Of a DNA stretch of 64,000 nucleotides, positions 22,999-32,464 are shown piece after piece. Positions within the stretch are counted from its first letter, which is position 1, and each line of letters opens with the position of its first letter. Source of the DNA: CAWAPS01 sp963783945 (GTDB lineage Bacteria > Actinomycetota > Acidimicrobiia > Acidimicrobiales > Palsa-688); contig CAWAPS010000032.1 in NCBI GenBank assembly GCA_963783945.1, positions 62,001 to 126,000 of the forward strand, in the 5' to 3' direction. A program made the translations under genes and the position numbers. Under the pieces are notes generated by a model. That model saw only the letters and a program-made list of their open reading frames with translations. It was not told the DNA's origin and searched no databases.

Positions 22999-25167
22999 TC
23001 AGGCGGTGTGCTGGATGGCGCCGGCGAGAGGGGCCGGCATGGCCTCGGAGTGGACGATCACGAGACGCCGGGTAGCCCGGGTGAAAGCCACGTAGAGCGC
23101 ACGCAAGCCCTGCGGGGTCTCCCTGACGATCCGGGCCGGCTCGACCACGGTCACAGAATCGAACTCCAGGCCTTTGGCATCTTCGATGGTAAGCAGGGTC
23201 AGGGCCTCGTCCAGCGCGCCGCGCCCAGCGTGCCCGTAGGTCAGGTTGGAGGACGTCAGGGCCCGTCCCGCGGCGTCGACCAGGCTCGGCGGCACGATGA
23301 CGGCGAGAGTACCGTCCTGACCTTCGCCCGAGACGCCCTCGAGCTCGTCCTTCACCGCACTGGCGGTGAGCGTCAGTAGGGCGTCGCTGAACGAGCCGTC
23401 GGCTCGCGACGCGCTCAGGATCCTCGGGGGGGCGCCGCTTGCCCGCACCGATTCAGGCGGTCGCATCCCGGGTGCCACTTGTTCGAGAATCCGGGCGGCC
23501 ACGGCCATGATCTCCGCCGGGGTGCGGTAGTTGACAGTGAGCTCGACGAGGCGCCAACCCCGCCGGGCCGGGAGGTTTTCGACCACCTGTGACCACGAAG
23601 CCGGGACCCAGGTGCCGGTCGCTTGGGCGATGTCGCCGACCACGGTCATGGAGCCCGACAGCGACCGGCGGGCCACCATGCGCAACTGCATCGGGGAGAG
23701 GTCCTGGGCCTCGTCCACGACGACGTGGCCGAAGGTCCGCACCGCCTCGACGGGCTCGATCCCGGCTCGCCGGCGCGAGCCGAGCAGCGACTGAGCCTCG
23801 TCCAGAAGTGCGATGTCGGCCTCGGTCCAGGCGACCTCGGTCCCGACCGGGCTGCGCTTGCGTTGCAGCAACCGGCGCTCTTCCGGAGTCAGTACCTGCG
23901 ACGCGGCCAGATCGACGAGGGCGGCCGCGCCGAACAGGTCGTGCAGGAACTGCTCCGGGGTCAGGACCGGCCACATGCGATCTAGCGCCTCGGCCATCTC
24001 GGGCTGGTGCCTCAGGATGCGGCCGAGCTCCTCTGGCGAGCGCCGGCTTCCGATGCCCTCAGCTTCAGCCTCGCCCCCGCCCTCCGGGGGCACCTGCTCG
24101 ATCAGTTGCCTCCAGAGGATGTGCTCCAGCGTGCGGCGACGGGCGTTGTGGGTGCCGGGGCGCCTTCTCACTGCGCTGACGGCCTGCGCTGACATGGCCG
24201 GGGTGATTCGGAGCACCCTCGAACCGAAGGGGATGTCGGCCGTCCGCCGGAGGGGGCGTTGGCGGTCGTTGACGGCGCGGGCGATGACCCTGGCCATCCG
24301 GACGTCCCCCTTGAGCTGGGCCACATCCTCGTCCTCCCCTTCGGTGGGACGAGACCTCTGGTAGAGGGAGGTGACGGTAGACAGCTCGACGCCGGTCTCG
24401 TCGAGCGACGGGAGCACGTGCTCGATGTAGCGGAGAAAGGTCGGATTCGGCCCGACCACGAGGACGCCCTGGCTCTCGAGCGGAAACCGATGGGTGTAGA
24501 GCAGGTAGGCCGCCCGGTGCAGAGCCACCGCCGTTTTGCCTGTCCCCGGACCTCCCTGCACGACCAGGATTCCGGGCAGCGGGCCGCGGATGATCTCGTC
24601 CTGCTCTCGCTGAACGGTCGCCACGATGTCCCGCATACGGCCCGTCCGCGAGCGCTCGAGGGTGGCGAGCAGCACCTGCGGGCCGGAGAGGCCCAAGCCG
24701 ACGCCCGGATCCGCCCCCGCGGGGTCGAACAACTCATCCTCCAGGTCTATGACCCGCTGCCCCTCGGTCAGGAAGTGACGGCGGCGGGTGAGCCCCATCG
24801 GATGGGCGCCCGTCGCCCGGTAGAACGGCTCGGCCACGGGGGCCCGCCAGTCGACCACCAGCGGCTCCTGATCGCGGTCGGAAATGGCCAGCCTGCCGAT
24901 GTGGAAGGACTCCGTCGCCTCCGCGGCTCCGGGCTCGGCCCGATCGATCCGTCCGAATACCAGAGCCTCTCGGCCGATCTGAAGCTGCTCCAACCTCCCG
25001 AGGCTGTTGCGCACCCGGATGTCACGTTCCGTTATGGCCTGAAAAGTGCCCCCGCGCTCGCCGAAAGCGTCCTGCAGCATGGCTTCCGCCGCGGCACGCA
25101 TGGCCGCGAGCCGTTCGTACGCCAGGTCCACGTGGGCTTGCTCGGCGGGAACGTCGGGGTGCGTCAT
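22999..25167 (-). CDS. helD: HelD-like UvrD/Rep superfamily helicase
   Basis: This 722-residue superfamily 1 ATPase has Walker A GGPGTGKT at 205-212, Walker B VVVDEAQDLSPMQLR, and a late RATRRLVIV motif VI. The N-terminal coiled region (about residues 10-70, rich in RL/AA repeats) precedes the ATPase, as in HelD proteins that dissociate stalled RNA polymerase from DNA. The absence of an extended UvrD C-terminal region and the total size agree with HelD rather than UvrD. The ATG at 25167 is chosen by homology; a further in-frame start to 25215 exists. It is divergent from hemE. Confidence 0.85.
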   Translation of the reverse strand: MTHPDVPAEQAHVDLAYERLAAMRAAAEAMLQDAFGERGGTFQAITERDIRVRNSLGRLEQLQIGREALVFGRIDRAEPGAAEATESFHIGRLAISDRDQEPLVVDWRAPVAEPFYRATGAHPMGLTRRRHFLTEGQRVIDLEDELFDPAGADPGVGLGLSGPQVLLATLERSRTGRMRDIVATVQREQDEIIRGPLPGILVVQGGPGTGKTAVALHRAAYLLYTHRFPLESQGVLVVGPNPTFLRYIEHVLPSLDETGVELSTVTSLYQRSRPTEGEDEDVAQLKGDVRMARVIARAVNDRQRPLRRTADIPFGSRVLRITPAMSAQAVSAVRRRPGTHNARRRTLEHILWRQLIEQVPPEGGGEAEAEGIGSRRSPEELGRILRHQPEMAEALDRMWPVLTPEQFLHDLFGAAALVDLAASQVLTPEERRLLQRKRSPVGTEVAWTEADIALLDEAQSLLGSRRRAGIEPVEAVRTFGHVVVDEAQDLSPMQLRMVARRSLSGSMTVVGDIAQATGTWVPASWSQVVENLPARRGWRLVELTVNYRTPAEIMAVAARILEQVAPGMRPPESVRASGAPPRILSASRADGSFSDALLTLTASAVKDELEGVSGEGQDGTLAVIVPPSLVDAAGRALTSSNLTYGHAGRGALDEALTLLTIEDAKGLEFDSVTVVEPARIVRETPQGLRALYVAFTRATRRLVIVHSEAMPAPLAGAIQHTA

Positions 25168-25260
25168 AACGGGGAAGGTCCACTTTGCGCGCTCCGGGCG
25201 CTCGGCGCAAGCCACGCTCCCCGAGGCTCCTGCTCCGGGCCCGTTGACTAGCTTGAATCA

Positions 25261-26304
25261 GTGGCCCCTGCGACCTTTGAGCGCGATCCGTTTCTCGCCG
25301 CCTGTCGGGGCGAGCCCGTCTCGCACACGCCGGTGTGGTTCATGCGTCAAGCGGGACGGTCGCTTCCCGAATACCGGGCCCTTCGGGGCGCCGGCAACAT
25401 CCTGGAATCGATCGCCCGCCCCGACGTGGCAGCCGAAATCACCCTGCAACCGGTGCGCCGGTACGGCGTGGACGCAGCCATCCTTTTCTCCGACATCATC
25501 GTCCCCGTCGCGGCCGTGGGCTTCGGAGTGGAGATTCGGGCCGGCGTCGGGCCGGTGGCCGAGGCTCCCTTCAGGGAAAAATCGGATCTCGAACGGCTGC
25601 GGCGCCTCGATCCGGCCCAGGACATTCCCTGGGTGGCAGAGACGGTCGGGATCCTCGTAAAAGAGCTGACCGTGCCTCTCATCGGATTCGCCGGGGGGCC
25701 CTTTACCCTGGCCAGCTACCTGGTGGAGGGACGCCCGTCTCGGGACCACGCCGCGACCAAGGCCCTCATGTACACCGAACCGATCCTCTGGCACGCCCTC
25801 CTTGATCGCTTGGCCGACCTGTGCGTGGACTTCTTGAAGGTCCAGATCTCGTCGGGCGCGGCGGCCGTCCAGATTTTCGACAGCTGGGCCGGCGCGCTGT
25901 CGCCCTCTGACTACCGGCAGTTCGTCATGCCGGCGACGATGCGCATATGCGCGGGTATCGCCGAAAACAACGTGCCGCGGATTCTCTTCGGCGTCGGAAC
26001 CGGGGAGCTCCTGGCCCTCATGGACGGGGCCGGAGCCGACGTCATAGGGGTCGACTGGAGGGTGCCGTTGGCGACGGCGGCGGAGCGGGCGCCCACCGCC
26101 ACTGCATTCCAGGGCAATCTCGACCCGGCGCTCTGCCTGGCGCCGTGGAGCGCAGTCGAATCCTCAGCCAGGACGATCCTGCGGGAGCGGCCCAAGGACA
26201 GAGGCCACATATTCAACCTCGGCCACGGTGTGCTCCCCCAAACCGACCCCGGAGTTCTCACCGATCTCGTGGCGCTGGTGCACGAGGAGACAAAGGCCGG
26301 TTGA
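25261..26304 (+). CDS. hemE: Uroporphyrinogen decarboxylase
   Basis: This 347-residue enzyme decarboxylates uroporphyrinogen III to coproporphyrinogen III in heme synthesis. Both family signatures are clear: WFMRQAGRSLPEYR (substrate-binding arginines) near the N-terminus and GFAGGPFTLASY in the centre. The C-terminus has FNLGHGVLPQTDP. It starts with GTG and overlaps the next gene (TTGA), so it is translationally coupled to the oxidase. With the HemQ gene near 47 kb it fits the coproporphyrin-dependent route of Actinobacteria. Confidence 0.96.
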   Translation: MAPATFERDPFLAACRGEPVSHTPVWFMRQAGRSLPEYRALRGAGNILESIARPDVAAEITLQPVRRYGVDAAILFSDIIVPVAAVGFGVEIRAGVGPVAEAPFREKSDLERLRRLDPAQDIPWVAETVGILVKELTVPLIGFAGGPFTLASYLVEGRPSRDHAATKALMYTEPILWHALLDRLADLCVDFLKVQISSGAAAVQIFDSWAGALSPSDYRQFVMPATMRICAGIAENNVPRILFGVGTGELLALMDGAGADVIGVDWRVPLATAAERAPTATAFQGNLDPALCLAPWSAVESSARTILRERPKDRGHIFNLGHGVLPQTDPGVLTDLVALVHEETKAG

Positions 26305-27644
26305 GGACAGCCATAGTCGGCGCCGGCATCTCCGGCCTCGCCGCGGCGTGGGAGCTACGCGACCAAGCCGAGGTCACGATCTTCGAACCCGGGCGGGTCG
26401 GGGGCAAGATACTGACCTCGACCTTCGAGGGGCGCGACGTGGATTGCGGTCCCGACGCCTTCCTCACCCGGATGTCAGACGCGGTTCAGCTGTGCTCCGA
26501 GGCCGGGGTGGATGAGCTGGTCGCTCCCCAGGCCGGGCGAACCCTCATATGGTGGCGGGGACGGTTGCGCCCGCTACCCGAAGGATTGGTGCTGGGCGCG
26601 CCCCGCCGTCTCGGTCCCCTGATCGGTTCCGGGCTCATTTCTCCCCGAGGCCTGGTCCGGGCGGCAGGCGACCTGGTCCTGCCCCGCCGCCCGGTGGGAG
26701 CCGACATAAGTGTTCGTGATCTGGTGTCGGCCCGATTCGGCCAGGAGATCGCCGACCGTCTGGTCGATCCGTTGGTCGGGGGAATCCACGCCGGGCACAC
26801 CGATGAGTTGAGCGCCGCCACCACCGTGCCCCAGCTCCTCCAGGCCGCCCGGGCGTCGCGAAGCCTGGTGGTCGGCCTCAGGAAGATGGGCGGCCCCGTC
26901 GGTGCTCCCCCATTTCTGGCACCCCGGCAGGGAATGGCGGCCCTGGTCAGCGGGCTGGTTTCCCGGCTCGAGGCGGCCGGGACCTCGATCTGCCCGCTGG
27001 CGGTGGATTCGATCTCGCGAGAGGGCCGGAGGTGGCGGATAGAACCAGCCGGCACCTTGTTCGACTCGGTGGTTCTTGCTACCGAGTCGGCCACCGCGGC
27101 CCGGATCCTCGGACCGGGCGGACCGGAGGGCCTCTCCCATATCGGCCGGGCGTCGGTCGTGCTGGTAACCCTCGGCTACCCGGGCCTCGAAAGCCCACCC
27201 GGGGTCAACGGGATCCTGGTACCGGCGACGGCTGGTCTGCTCATGACTGCGTGCTCGTTCGGCTCCGCCAAGTGGCCGCACTGGGCCAACCCCGGACACT
27301 CCGTTCTGCGGGTGTCCGCCGGACGTGAACGCGACCGGCGGGCCATGTCGCTGGATGACGGCGAGCTGGTGGATCGACTCTCCGGCGAAGTAGCCCGGGC
27401 CTTGGCCACTCCGCTGATGCCCTCAGCGTGGCGGGTCAGCCGGTGGCCCGATTCGTTCCCTCAATACCGGGTGGGCCACGGGGCCCTGGTCAACCGAATA
27501 ACCGACGGGCTGCGGCGCCATTTCCCGGGCGTGGCGATCTGCGGGGCCAGCTATCACGGAGCCGGCATCCCGGCGTGTATCGCCTCGGGGCGCCGGGCGG
27601 CCGGCCTAGCCCGTGAGGCGCTCAGCGCGCTGACCCGGGAGTAA
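26301..27644 (+). CDS. hemY: Coproporphyrinogen/protoporphyrinogen III oxidase, HemY type
   Basis: This 447-residue FAD flavoprotein opens directly with the dinucleotide fold AIVGAGISGLAAAWELRD and ends with the second FAD motif in GAGIPACIASGRRAAGLAR. It oxidises coproporphyrinogen III to coproporphyrin III (CgoX in current naming) or protoporphyrinogen IX. Its TTG start overlaps the hemE stop by 4 nt, a strong sign of coupling. The last codons (ALTRE) and stop are partly duplicated in frame immediately downstream. No typical signal peptide is seen. Confidence 0.93.
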   Translation: MRTAIVGAGISGLAAAWELRDQAEVTIFEPGRVGGKILTSTFEGRDVDCGPDAFLTRMSDAVQLCSEAGVDELVAPQAGRTLIWWRGRLRPLPEGLVLGAPRRLGPLIGSGLISPRGLVRAAGDLVLPRRPVGADISVRDLVSARFGQEIADRLVDPLVGGIHAGHTDELSAATTVPQLLQAARASRSLVVGLRKMGGPVGAPPFLAPRQGMAALVSGLVSRLEAAGTSICPLAVDSISREGRRWRIEPAGTLFDSVVLATESATAARILGPGGPEGLSHIGRASVVLVTLGYPGLESPPGVNGILVPATAGLLMTACSFGSAKWPHWANPGHSVLRVSAGRERDRRAMSLDDGELVDRLSGEVARALATPLMPSAWRVSRWPDSFPQYRVGHGALVNRITDGLRRHFPGVAICGASYHGAGIPACIASGRRAAGLAREALSALTRE

Positions 27645-27672
27645 AGGGTCACCGCGCTGACCCGGAAGTAAA
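27626..27672. repeat. Duplicated 3' end of hemY (27-bp period)
   Basis: CGCGCTGACCCGGGAGTAAA at 27626-27645 recurs with one change at 27653-27672, a 27-bp period. The first copy contains the last codons and TAA of hemY. The second repeats ALTR, one altered codon and a second in-frame TAA. Similar stop-containing duplications follow other genes in this window. Confidence 0.9.
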
Positions 27673-27685
27673 ACGGATTTCCGCC

Positions 27686-28735
27686 TCAACCCTCGTGGAG
27701 GGGTTCGCCCAGCCCCGCCACGTCGACCACGCCGGGAAGGGTGTCGCCCCGAAACAGACCGGACGAGGGCCCGAACCCGTACAGCGAATGGTCAGCAAGT
27801 AGGACGGCCGCCGCGGTGTAGGTCGTGCGCTCGCCCCCCGGGTACCGGACACATTCCGGGTGGACGCAGCCGGTCCAGTAGGAGCCGTCAGCTTCTCGCA
27901 TGTGCCGGGTCCAGTCGAGCAGGAGGGCCGCCTGGTCACGGAGGCCGACGGCGTCGAGGGCGATGGCACATTCGGAGGTCTCGGCCGCGGTCACCCAGTC
28001 GTGGTCGGAAACACATCGCACCCCCACCCCGTCGAGGACGAACTCGGCCCAGCGCCCCGCGATCCGGTCGCGGGCCTCCTCACCGGACAGAGCACCGGAG
28101 AGGACCGGGTAGTACCAGTCCATGGCCCATCGCTCCTTGGGAGCGAAGGACCCAGGCCGGTGGATCAAGGCCTCCACGATCCGGTCAGCCGCCAGCTCCC
28201 ATTCCGGGCGCTCGAACCCGAGGCGCTCGGCGATGGCCACGGCGCAGCGCAGGCTGTGGTGGATGGAGGAGGTCGATGTGATCAGGGCGTAGCCACCGGT
28301 GTGACCGTCGGGGTCCATGGACCACAGGACCTCACCGCCGGGCTGCTGCAAGCTCAGCACGAACGCTACGGCACCGTCGACCACATGCCACATTCCCTCG
28401 AGGAAGGTCAGGTCTCCTGTGCGCAGGTAGTGCCACCACACGCCGGTCGCGACGTAAGCCCCGACGTTGGGGTCGCGCCGGGGATCCTCGACCCCGTCGG
28501 CCAGGTAATACCGGCACCAGGCCCCGTCGCTCAGCTGAGCAGAGGCCAGCCACTCGAAGGCCCGCTCCGCGGCGCGGCGCCTCCCGGCCAGCACCAGGGC
28601 CATGGCCGACTCGGTGTGGTTCCAGGGATCGCAGTGTCCTCCGGGAAACCAAGGGATCATCCCGCCGGCCAGCTGAACCGACTCGATCCACCCCGCGGTG
28701 TCCCCCACCTCGTCCGGCGTCAGGGGACCCGTCAC
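27686..28735 (-). CDS. Prenyltransferase/terpene-cyclase-like alpha-barrel protein
   Basis: This 349-residue protein looks like an alpha/alpha-barrel of repeated helices with aromatic-rich QxxxGxW-like segments, such as WIESVQLAGGMIPWFPGG, SAQLSDGAWCRYYLADG and MREADGSYWTGCVH. This repeat pattern is seen in proteins annotated as prenyltransferase or squalene-cyclase-like and also in glycoside-hydrolase barrels. The catalytic DXDD motif of cyclases is not seen. It ends the operon glycosyltransferase-methyltransferase-barrel, and its start overlaps the methyltransferase stop. A role in making or modifying a glycolipid or polysaccharide is suggested by neighbours only. Confidence 0.65.
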   Translation of the reverse strand: MTGPLTPDEVGDTAGWIESVQLAGGMIPWFPGGHCDPWNHTESAMALVLAGRRRAAERAFEWLASAQLSDGAWCRYYLADGVEDPRRDPNVGAYVATGVWWHYLRTGDLTFLEGMWHVVDGAVAFVLSLQQPGGEVLWSMDPDGHTGGYALITSTSSIHHSLRCAVAIAERLGFERPEWELAADRIVEALIHRPGSFAPKERWAMDWYYPVLSGALSGEEARDRIAGRWAEFVLDGVGVRCVSDHDWVTAAETSECAIALDAVGLRDQAALLLDWTRHMREADGSYWTGCVHPECVRYPGGERTTYTAAAVLLADHSLYGFGPSSGLFRGDTLPGVVDVAGLGEPLHEG

Positions 28736-29451
28736 CGGGGTTTTCTCAGGTACACGACCGCGCTCTTACCGAGGAACGGGTTGAGCAGGGACTCCGGAAC
28801 CCGGGTCAAGGGGCGGTGTGCCTCTATGTCCCAGACCAGGACCCGGTGGTACAGCCGCACCGCACGATGGTGGTCGTCGTGCACCCCGACCAGCGCCCTG
28901 AGCCACCAGTACGGCGTGTGCAGGGCGTGGGCGTGGTGGGATGCGTAAGGTTCGAGCCCGACGTGGCGCAGCCGGCCCGCCAGCACGCTGGCCCGGTATA
29001 TGCGAATGTGTCCGCCCGGGGTGTTGTGATAGTCGTCGGACAGGGCCCAGGTCACCAGCTCCGGCCACCACCGGGGCACGGTCACCGCCATGGTTCCGCC
29101 GGGCCGCAGAACCCGGGCCAACTCAGCGATGGCCCGCCGGTCGTTCGGGATGTGCTCCAGCACCTCAGCGGCGATCACCCGGTCGAAGGACCCGGAACTA
29201 AACGGCAGATCGAGGGCATCGCCCACGACCCCGGTCCCGGACCCCCGGCTGGCAGCCACCGCAGCGTCGTCCCAGGCCAGGCTGCGCATCATCCAGGTGG
29301 CGTCTTTCACCTCCCCGGCGTCGGCATCGAACGCGGTGACGGTCGCCCCCCGGCGCATGGCCTCGAAGGCGTGGCGTCCTCCGCCGGCCCCGAGGTCGAG
29401 CAGCCGGTCGCCGGCGCGCACCCCGAGTCGGTCGTAGCGGACGGTCAGCAA
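28732..29451 (-). CDS. Class I SAM-dependent methyltransferase
   Basis: This 239-residue methyltransferase has motif I LLDLGAGGGRHAFEAMRRGA, motif II-like TAFDADAGEV, and LDLPFSSGSFDRVIAAEVLEHIPND with post-motif residues typical of small-molecule methylases. The TTG start at 29451 overlaps the stop of the glycosyltransferase gene by 7 nt, and its own stop overlaps the next gene. It could methylate a sugar or lipid made by the adjacent GT4 enzyme. Confidence 0.85.
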   Translation of the reverse strand: MLTVRYDRLGVRAGDRLLDLGAGGGRHAFEAMRRGATVTAFDADAGEVKDATWMMRSLAWDDAAVAASRGSGTGVVGDALDLPFSSGSFDRVIAAEVLEHIPNDRRAIAELARVLRPGGTMAVTVPRWWPELVTWALSDDYHNTPGGHIRIYRASVLAGRLRHVGLEPYASHHAHALHTPYWWLRALVGVHDDHHRAVRLYHRVLVWDIEAHRPLTRVPESLLNPFLGKSAVVYLRKPR

Positions 29452-30734
29452 GGTGCCGTCGTTCGCTCGACCCGGCCCGCCCGGTGGCGCTCGACCGTCC
29501 AGCGGTAGTGCTCCGCGGTGGCCGACGCGCAGGCCTTCCAGGTGAAACGGTCGAGAACCCGGCGGCGCCCGGCCTCCGAGAGCCGAGCGGCCAGGTCCGG
29601 GTCGGCCAGAACCCGTTGAACGGCCAGGGCCAGGGCCTCAGGATCACCGGGGGGCACGAGCAGCCCGGTTCTCCCGTCTTCACCGACCACCTCCGGCAGG
29701 GCGCCGCCAGTGGTCGCGACCAGCGGCACCCCGCAGGCCATGGCCTCCACCGCCGGCAGGGAGAAGCCCTCGTACAGGGAGGGCACGACCGCCAGGTTGG
29801 CCTCGGCGTAAAGGTCGACCATGCGATCGTCGCTCACCCCGGTCTCGAACCTCACCGCCCCGGCCACCCCGAGACGCTCGATGGCCGCGGCGACCGGGCT
29901 CTCCTCGCGGAGCCGGCCGACGACCACGAGGTGGGCTTCGGGCCGCTCGGTCCGCACCTTGGCCAGAGCTTCCACGAGCGGCAGCAAACCCTTGAACGGA
30001 ACGTCGGCGCTCGCCGTGGTCATGATGCGCCCCGGGATGCGGGCCACCTCAGGCCGCGGTCTGAAGTGGGCGTCGTCCACTCCGATCGGCACGACCGCGA
30101 GCCGTTCGGGACGCAGCCCGTACTGCTCGACGATGTCCCGCTTCGACGAGGACGAAACGGTCAGGATCCTCGGCACCTGGCGGGCTACCCGCTTCTGCAT
30201 GGCGACGAAGCCGTACCAGCGTCGCAGCTGGGTCCGGCGCCACCAGTTCGGGGCATGCTCTAGATCAAGGGCCCGGTCGATTGTGATCGGATGGTGGCAC
30301 GTGCCGATGAGGGGCCAGCCGTCGGCCATAACCCCGAGCAGGCCCCGTCCGAAGGTCTGGTTGTCGTGGACCACGTCGAACTGGCCGGCCCGCGCCGCCA
30401 GCTGTCGTCTAACCCTCCAGCTGAAGGTCCTCGGCTCCGGGAAGCCCGCCGTGCACATGACGGCGAACTCCGCGACATCGACGGCGCCCCGAAACTCGCT
30501 CGGCCTGGGGATCCGGAACGGGTCCGGCTGCCGGTACAGGTCCAGGCTCGGGACCGGGACGTAGCCCACGCCTTCATCGAGCACCGGCCACGGCTGGCCG
30601 GCGAACACCGTGACCTCATGGCCCTGGGCGACCAACTCCCGTGACAGATACCGGGTATAGACCCCCTGTCCCCCCGAATGCGGGTTCCCCCGGTACACCA
30701 GCAGGGCCACGCGCAAGAGGGACACACCGGCCAT
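29445..30734 (-). CDS. GT4-family glycosyltransferase
   Basis: This 429-residue retaining glycosyltransferase has the GT-B fold. The N-terminal half holds the glycine-rich LVYRGNPHSGGQGVYTRYLS. The C-terminal nucleotide-sugar region has EGFSLPAVEAMACGVPLVAT and the LPEVVGEDGRTGLLVPPGD loop, with an E-x7-E signature of GT4 (mannosyl or glucosyl transfer). The ATG at 30734 is inferred from homology. It leads the three-gene operon with a methyltransferase and an alpha-barrel protein. This recalls the mycobacterial methylglucose-lipopolysaccharide locus, but the barrel is not GH57. Confidence 0.88.
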   Translation of the reverse strand: MAGVSLLRVALLVYRGNPHSGGQGVYTRYLSRELVAQGHEVTVFAGQPWPVLDEGVGYVPVPSLDLYRQPDPFRIPRPSEFRGAVDVAEFAVMCTAGFPEPRTFSWRVRRQLAARAGQFDVVHDNQTFGRGLLGVMADGWPLIGTCHHPITIDRALDLEHAPNWWRRTQLRRWYGFVAMQKRVARQVPRILTVSSSSKRDIVEQYGLRPERLAVVPIGVDDAHFRPRPEVARIPGRIMTTASADVPFKGLLPLVEALAKVRTERPEAHLVVVGRLREESPVAAAIERLGVAGAVRFETGVSDDRMVDLYAEANLAVVPSLYEGFSLPAVEAMACGVPLVATTGGALPEVVGEDGRTGLLVPPGDPEALALAVQRVLADPDLAARLSEAGRRRVLDRFTWKACASATAEHYRWTVERHRAGRVERTTAPC

Positions 30735-30804
30735 GAGGCACAAACTGTTGTCGGCGCCGGGCCCCGGGTCAAACCCGGTTGCCGATCCGCCAGCGAGCGC
30801 GGCC

Positions 30805-32394
30805 CTAACGCCAGCGGCGCTGGGCGCGCCGGCGCGACCGTGTGCGCTCACGACCACGGTGCCGAACGGGAATCAGAACCACCAGCCAAGCGATTACGAC
30901 ACCGACCAGGGCAACGGCCACAACGGGCGTGTCGCCGAACCGGACGTACACCGTCTTTCCCGTTCGGAGCGGGAGGGTGGCGTACACCAGAGCCTGCTCG
31001 TCAAGGCTGCTCTGCTTGACCACCCGGCCGTCGGGGCTGACCACTGCGGTGTATCCCGTCGGCGTCACCTGTACCAGCCAGCGACCGGTCTCCTCGGCCC
31101 GCATGCGCGCCGCCGCCACTTGCTGGGTCGCTACCTGGGTGCCCCGGTAGGAGGCGGTGTTGGTCGGCACGATCAGGACCTGGCCGCCGGCGTTCACCGC
31201 GCCCCTCGCCCGTCCGTCGAAGAAGACCTCGTATGAGATCATGATCCCGAGCGGCCCGGCCGGGGTGCTCATGAAACCGGGCGTCTTTCCGGGGATCCCG
31301 TCGTAGGGCACGGCGGACACGTTGAAGAACCGCTGGACGACCGAACGCAAAGGGATGTACTCGCCGAACGGAACCAGGTGGTCCTTGACGTAGACCCCGA
31401 CCACCTGACCGTTCGGGCCCCACGCCACCACCTCGTTTCGATACCTGCCGTGGCCGAGAACCTGATCGACGCCGACCATCACGGTGGCGTTCAGCCGGGT
31501 CGCCAGAGCGGCCACTTCGGAAGCCCCGGCCGTAGTGCCGTAGGGCTGATTGGCCTGGAGGATCCCTTCCGGCCATACCACCAGGTCGAGGGGGCCGGTG
31601 AGACCGGAGCTGGCCGACAAGTGGCGGTTGAAGACGGCGTCGGGGTCGGAGTTGATAGCCCTGGTGCCGCGGGCACCCCCGCCCTGAACCAACGCCACCC
31701 TTATCGGCATCGACCGCCCCCCGGCGCCTGACGGCGAGAGGGCGGCGACGAGCGGGACCCCGATTGTGACCATTACCAGCATCGTGGCCACGACGGTGCT
31801 GCGGCCGGCGTCGTGCCGGGCCGTGGGTCCCCGCCGGGGCGACCTGAGGGCTCGCCCGCTCCGGGCCGCCCAGCCCAGCTCGGCCAGGGCCACGCCGGCC
31901 AGCGCGGTCACCCCCATCAGCAGCAGGCTGCCCCCCAGCCGAACGCTGGGGGCGAGAGGGCCGGCCGCCTGACCGAGGGAAGCCGCTCCCAGGGGAAATC
32001 CTCCGAGCGGATAGCGGTCCCGGACCCACTCGGCCAGGACCATCGTCGCCGGTAGGGCTATGGCCACGCACCGGCGGCGATCAGACGGCACGAGGGCTAC
32101 ACCGACGGCGAAGTAGAAGGCTCCGACGACCACGAGCGCCAGGTACCCCGGAATGGAGAACTGCTGGACCCACCACAATCCGATGACGAATTGACCGACA
32201 CCCAGGCCGGCTCCGAGCGCCACCCGGGCCCGAACCGGTCGTCCGGGGAGGACGACGGCCAGGCCGGCGAACCCGAGCCAGGCAAGCGGCCACCAGCCGA
32301 ACGGCGGGATGGACAGCCCGATGAGGGCCCCACAGGCCAATCCCACGCCCCCCCAGGCGCCCCACCAGCCACGCTGCGCTCGGGTTGGCCACAT
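30805..32394 (-). CDS. lnt: Apolipoprotein N-acyltransferase with Ser at the Cys position
   Basis: This 529-residue protein has about seven or eight hydrophobic segments in its N-terminal 220 residues and one at the C-terminus, around a nitrilase-like domain. The catalytic triad is expected as Glu276 (WPEG), Lys337 (YVKDHLVPFGEY) and Cys. At the Cys place the sequence reads IMISYEVFF, so Ser387 replaces the nucleophile. The downstream NTASYRGT loop and the arrangement otherwise fit Lnt, which adds a third acyl chain to lipoproteins. The next gene on the other strand is a polyprenol-phosphate mannosyltransferase; in M. tuberculosis these two are fused as Ppm1. Confidence 0.85.
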   Translation of the reverse strand: MWPTRAQRGWWGAWGGVGLACGALIGLSIPPFGWWPLAWLGFAGLAVVLPGRPVRARVALGAGLGVGQFVIGLWWVQQFSIPGYLALVVVGAFYFAVGVALVPSDRRRCVAIALPATMVLAEWVRDRYPLGGFPLGAASLGQAAGPLAPSVRLGGSLLLMGVTALAGVALAELGWAARSGRALRSPRRGPTARHDAGRSTVVATMLVMVTIGVPLVAALSPSGAGGRSMPIRVALVQGGGARGTRAINSDPDAVFNRHLSASSGLTGPLDLVVWPEGILQANQPYGTTAGASEVAALATRLNATVMVGVDQVLGHGRYRNEVVAWGPNGQVVGVYVKDHLVPFGEYIPLRSVVQRFFNVSAVPYDGIPGKTPGFMSTPAGPLGIMISYEVFFDGRARGAVNAGGQVLIVPTNTASYRGTQVATQQVAAARMRAEETGRWLVQVTPTGYTAVVSPDGRVVKQSSLDEQALVYATLPLRTGKTVYVRFGDTPVVAVALVGVVIAWLVVLIPVRHRGRERTRSRRRAQRRWR

Positions 32395-32464
32395 GCTGCG
32401 TCGATGTTGCTGGCAACCGGGGCGCGGGGCCAGTCGGCCCCGGCCGCCCTACGATGAGTCTCGA

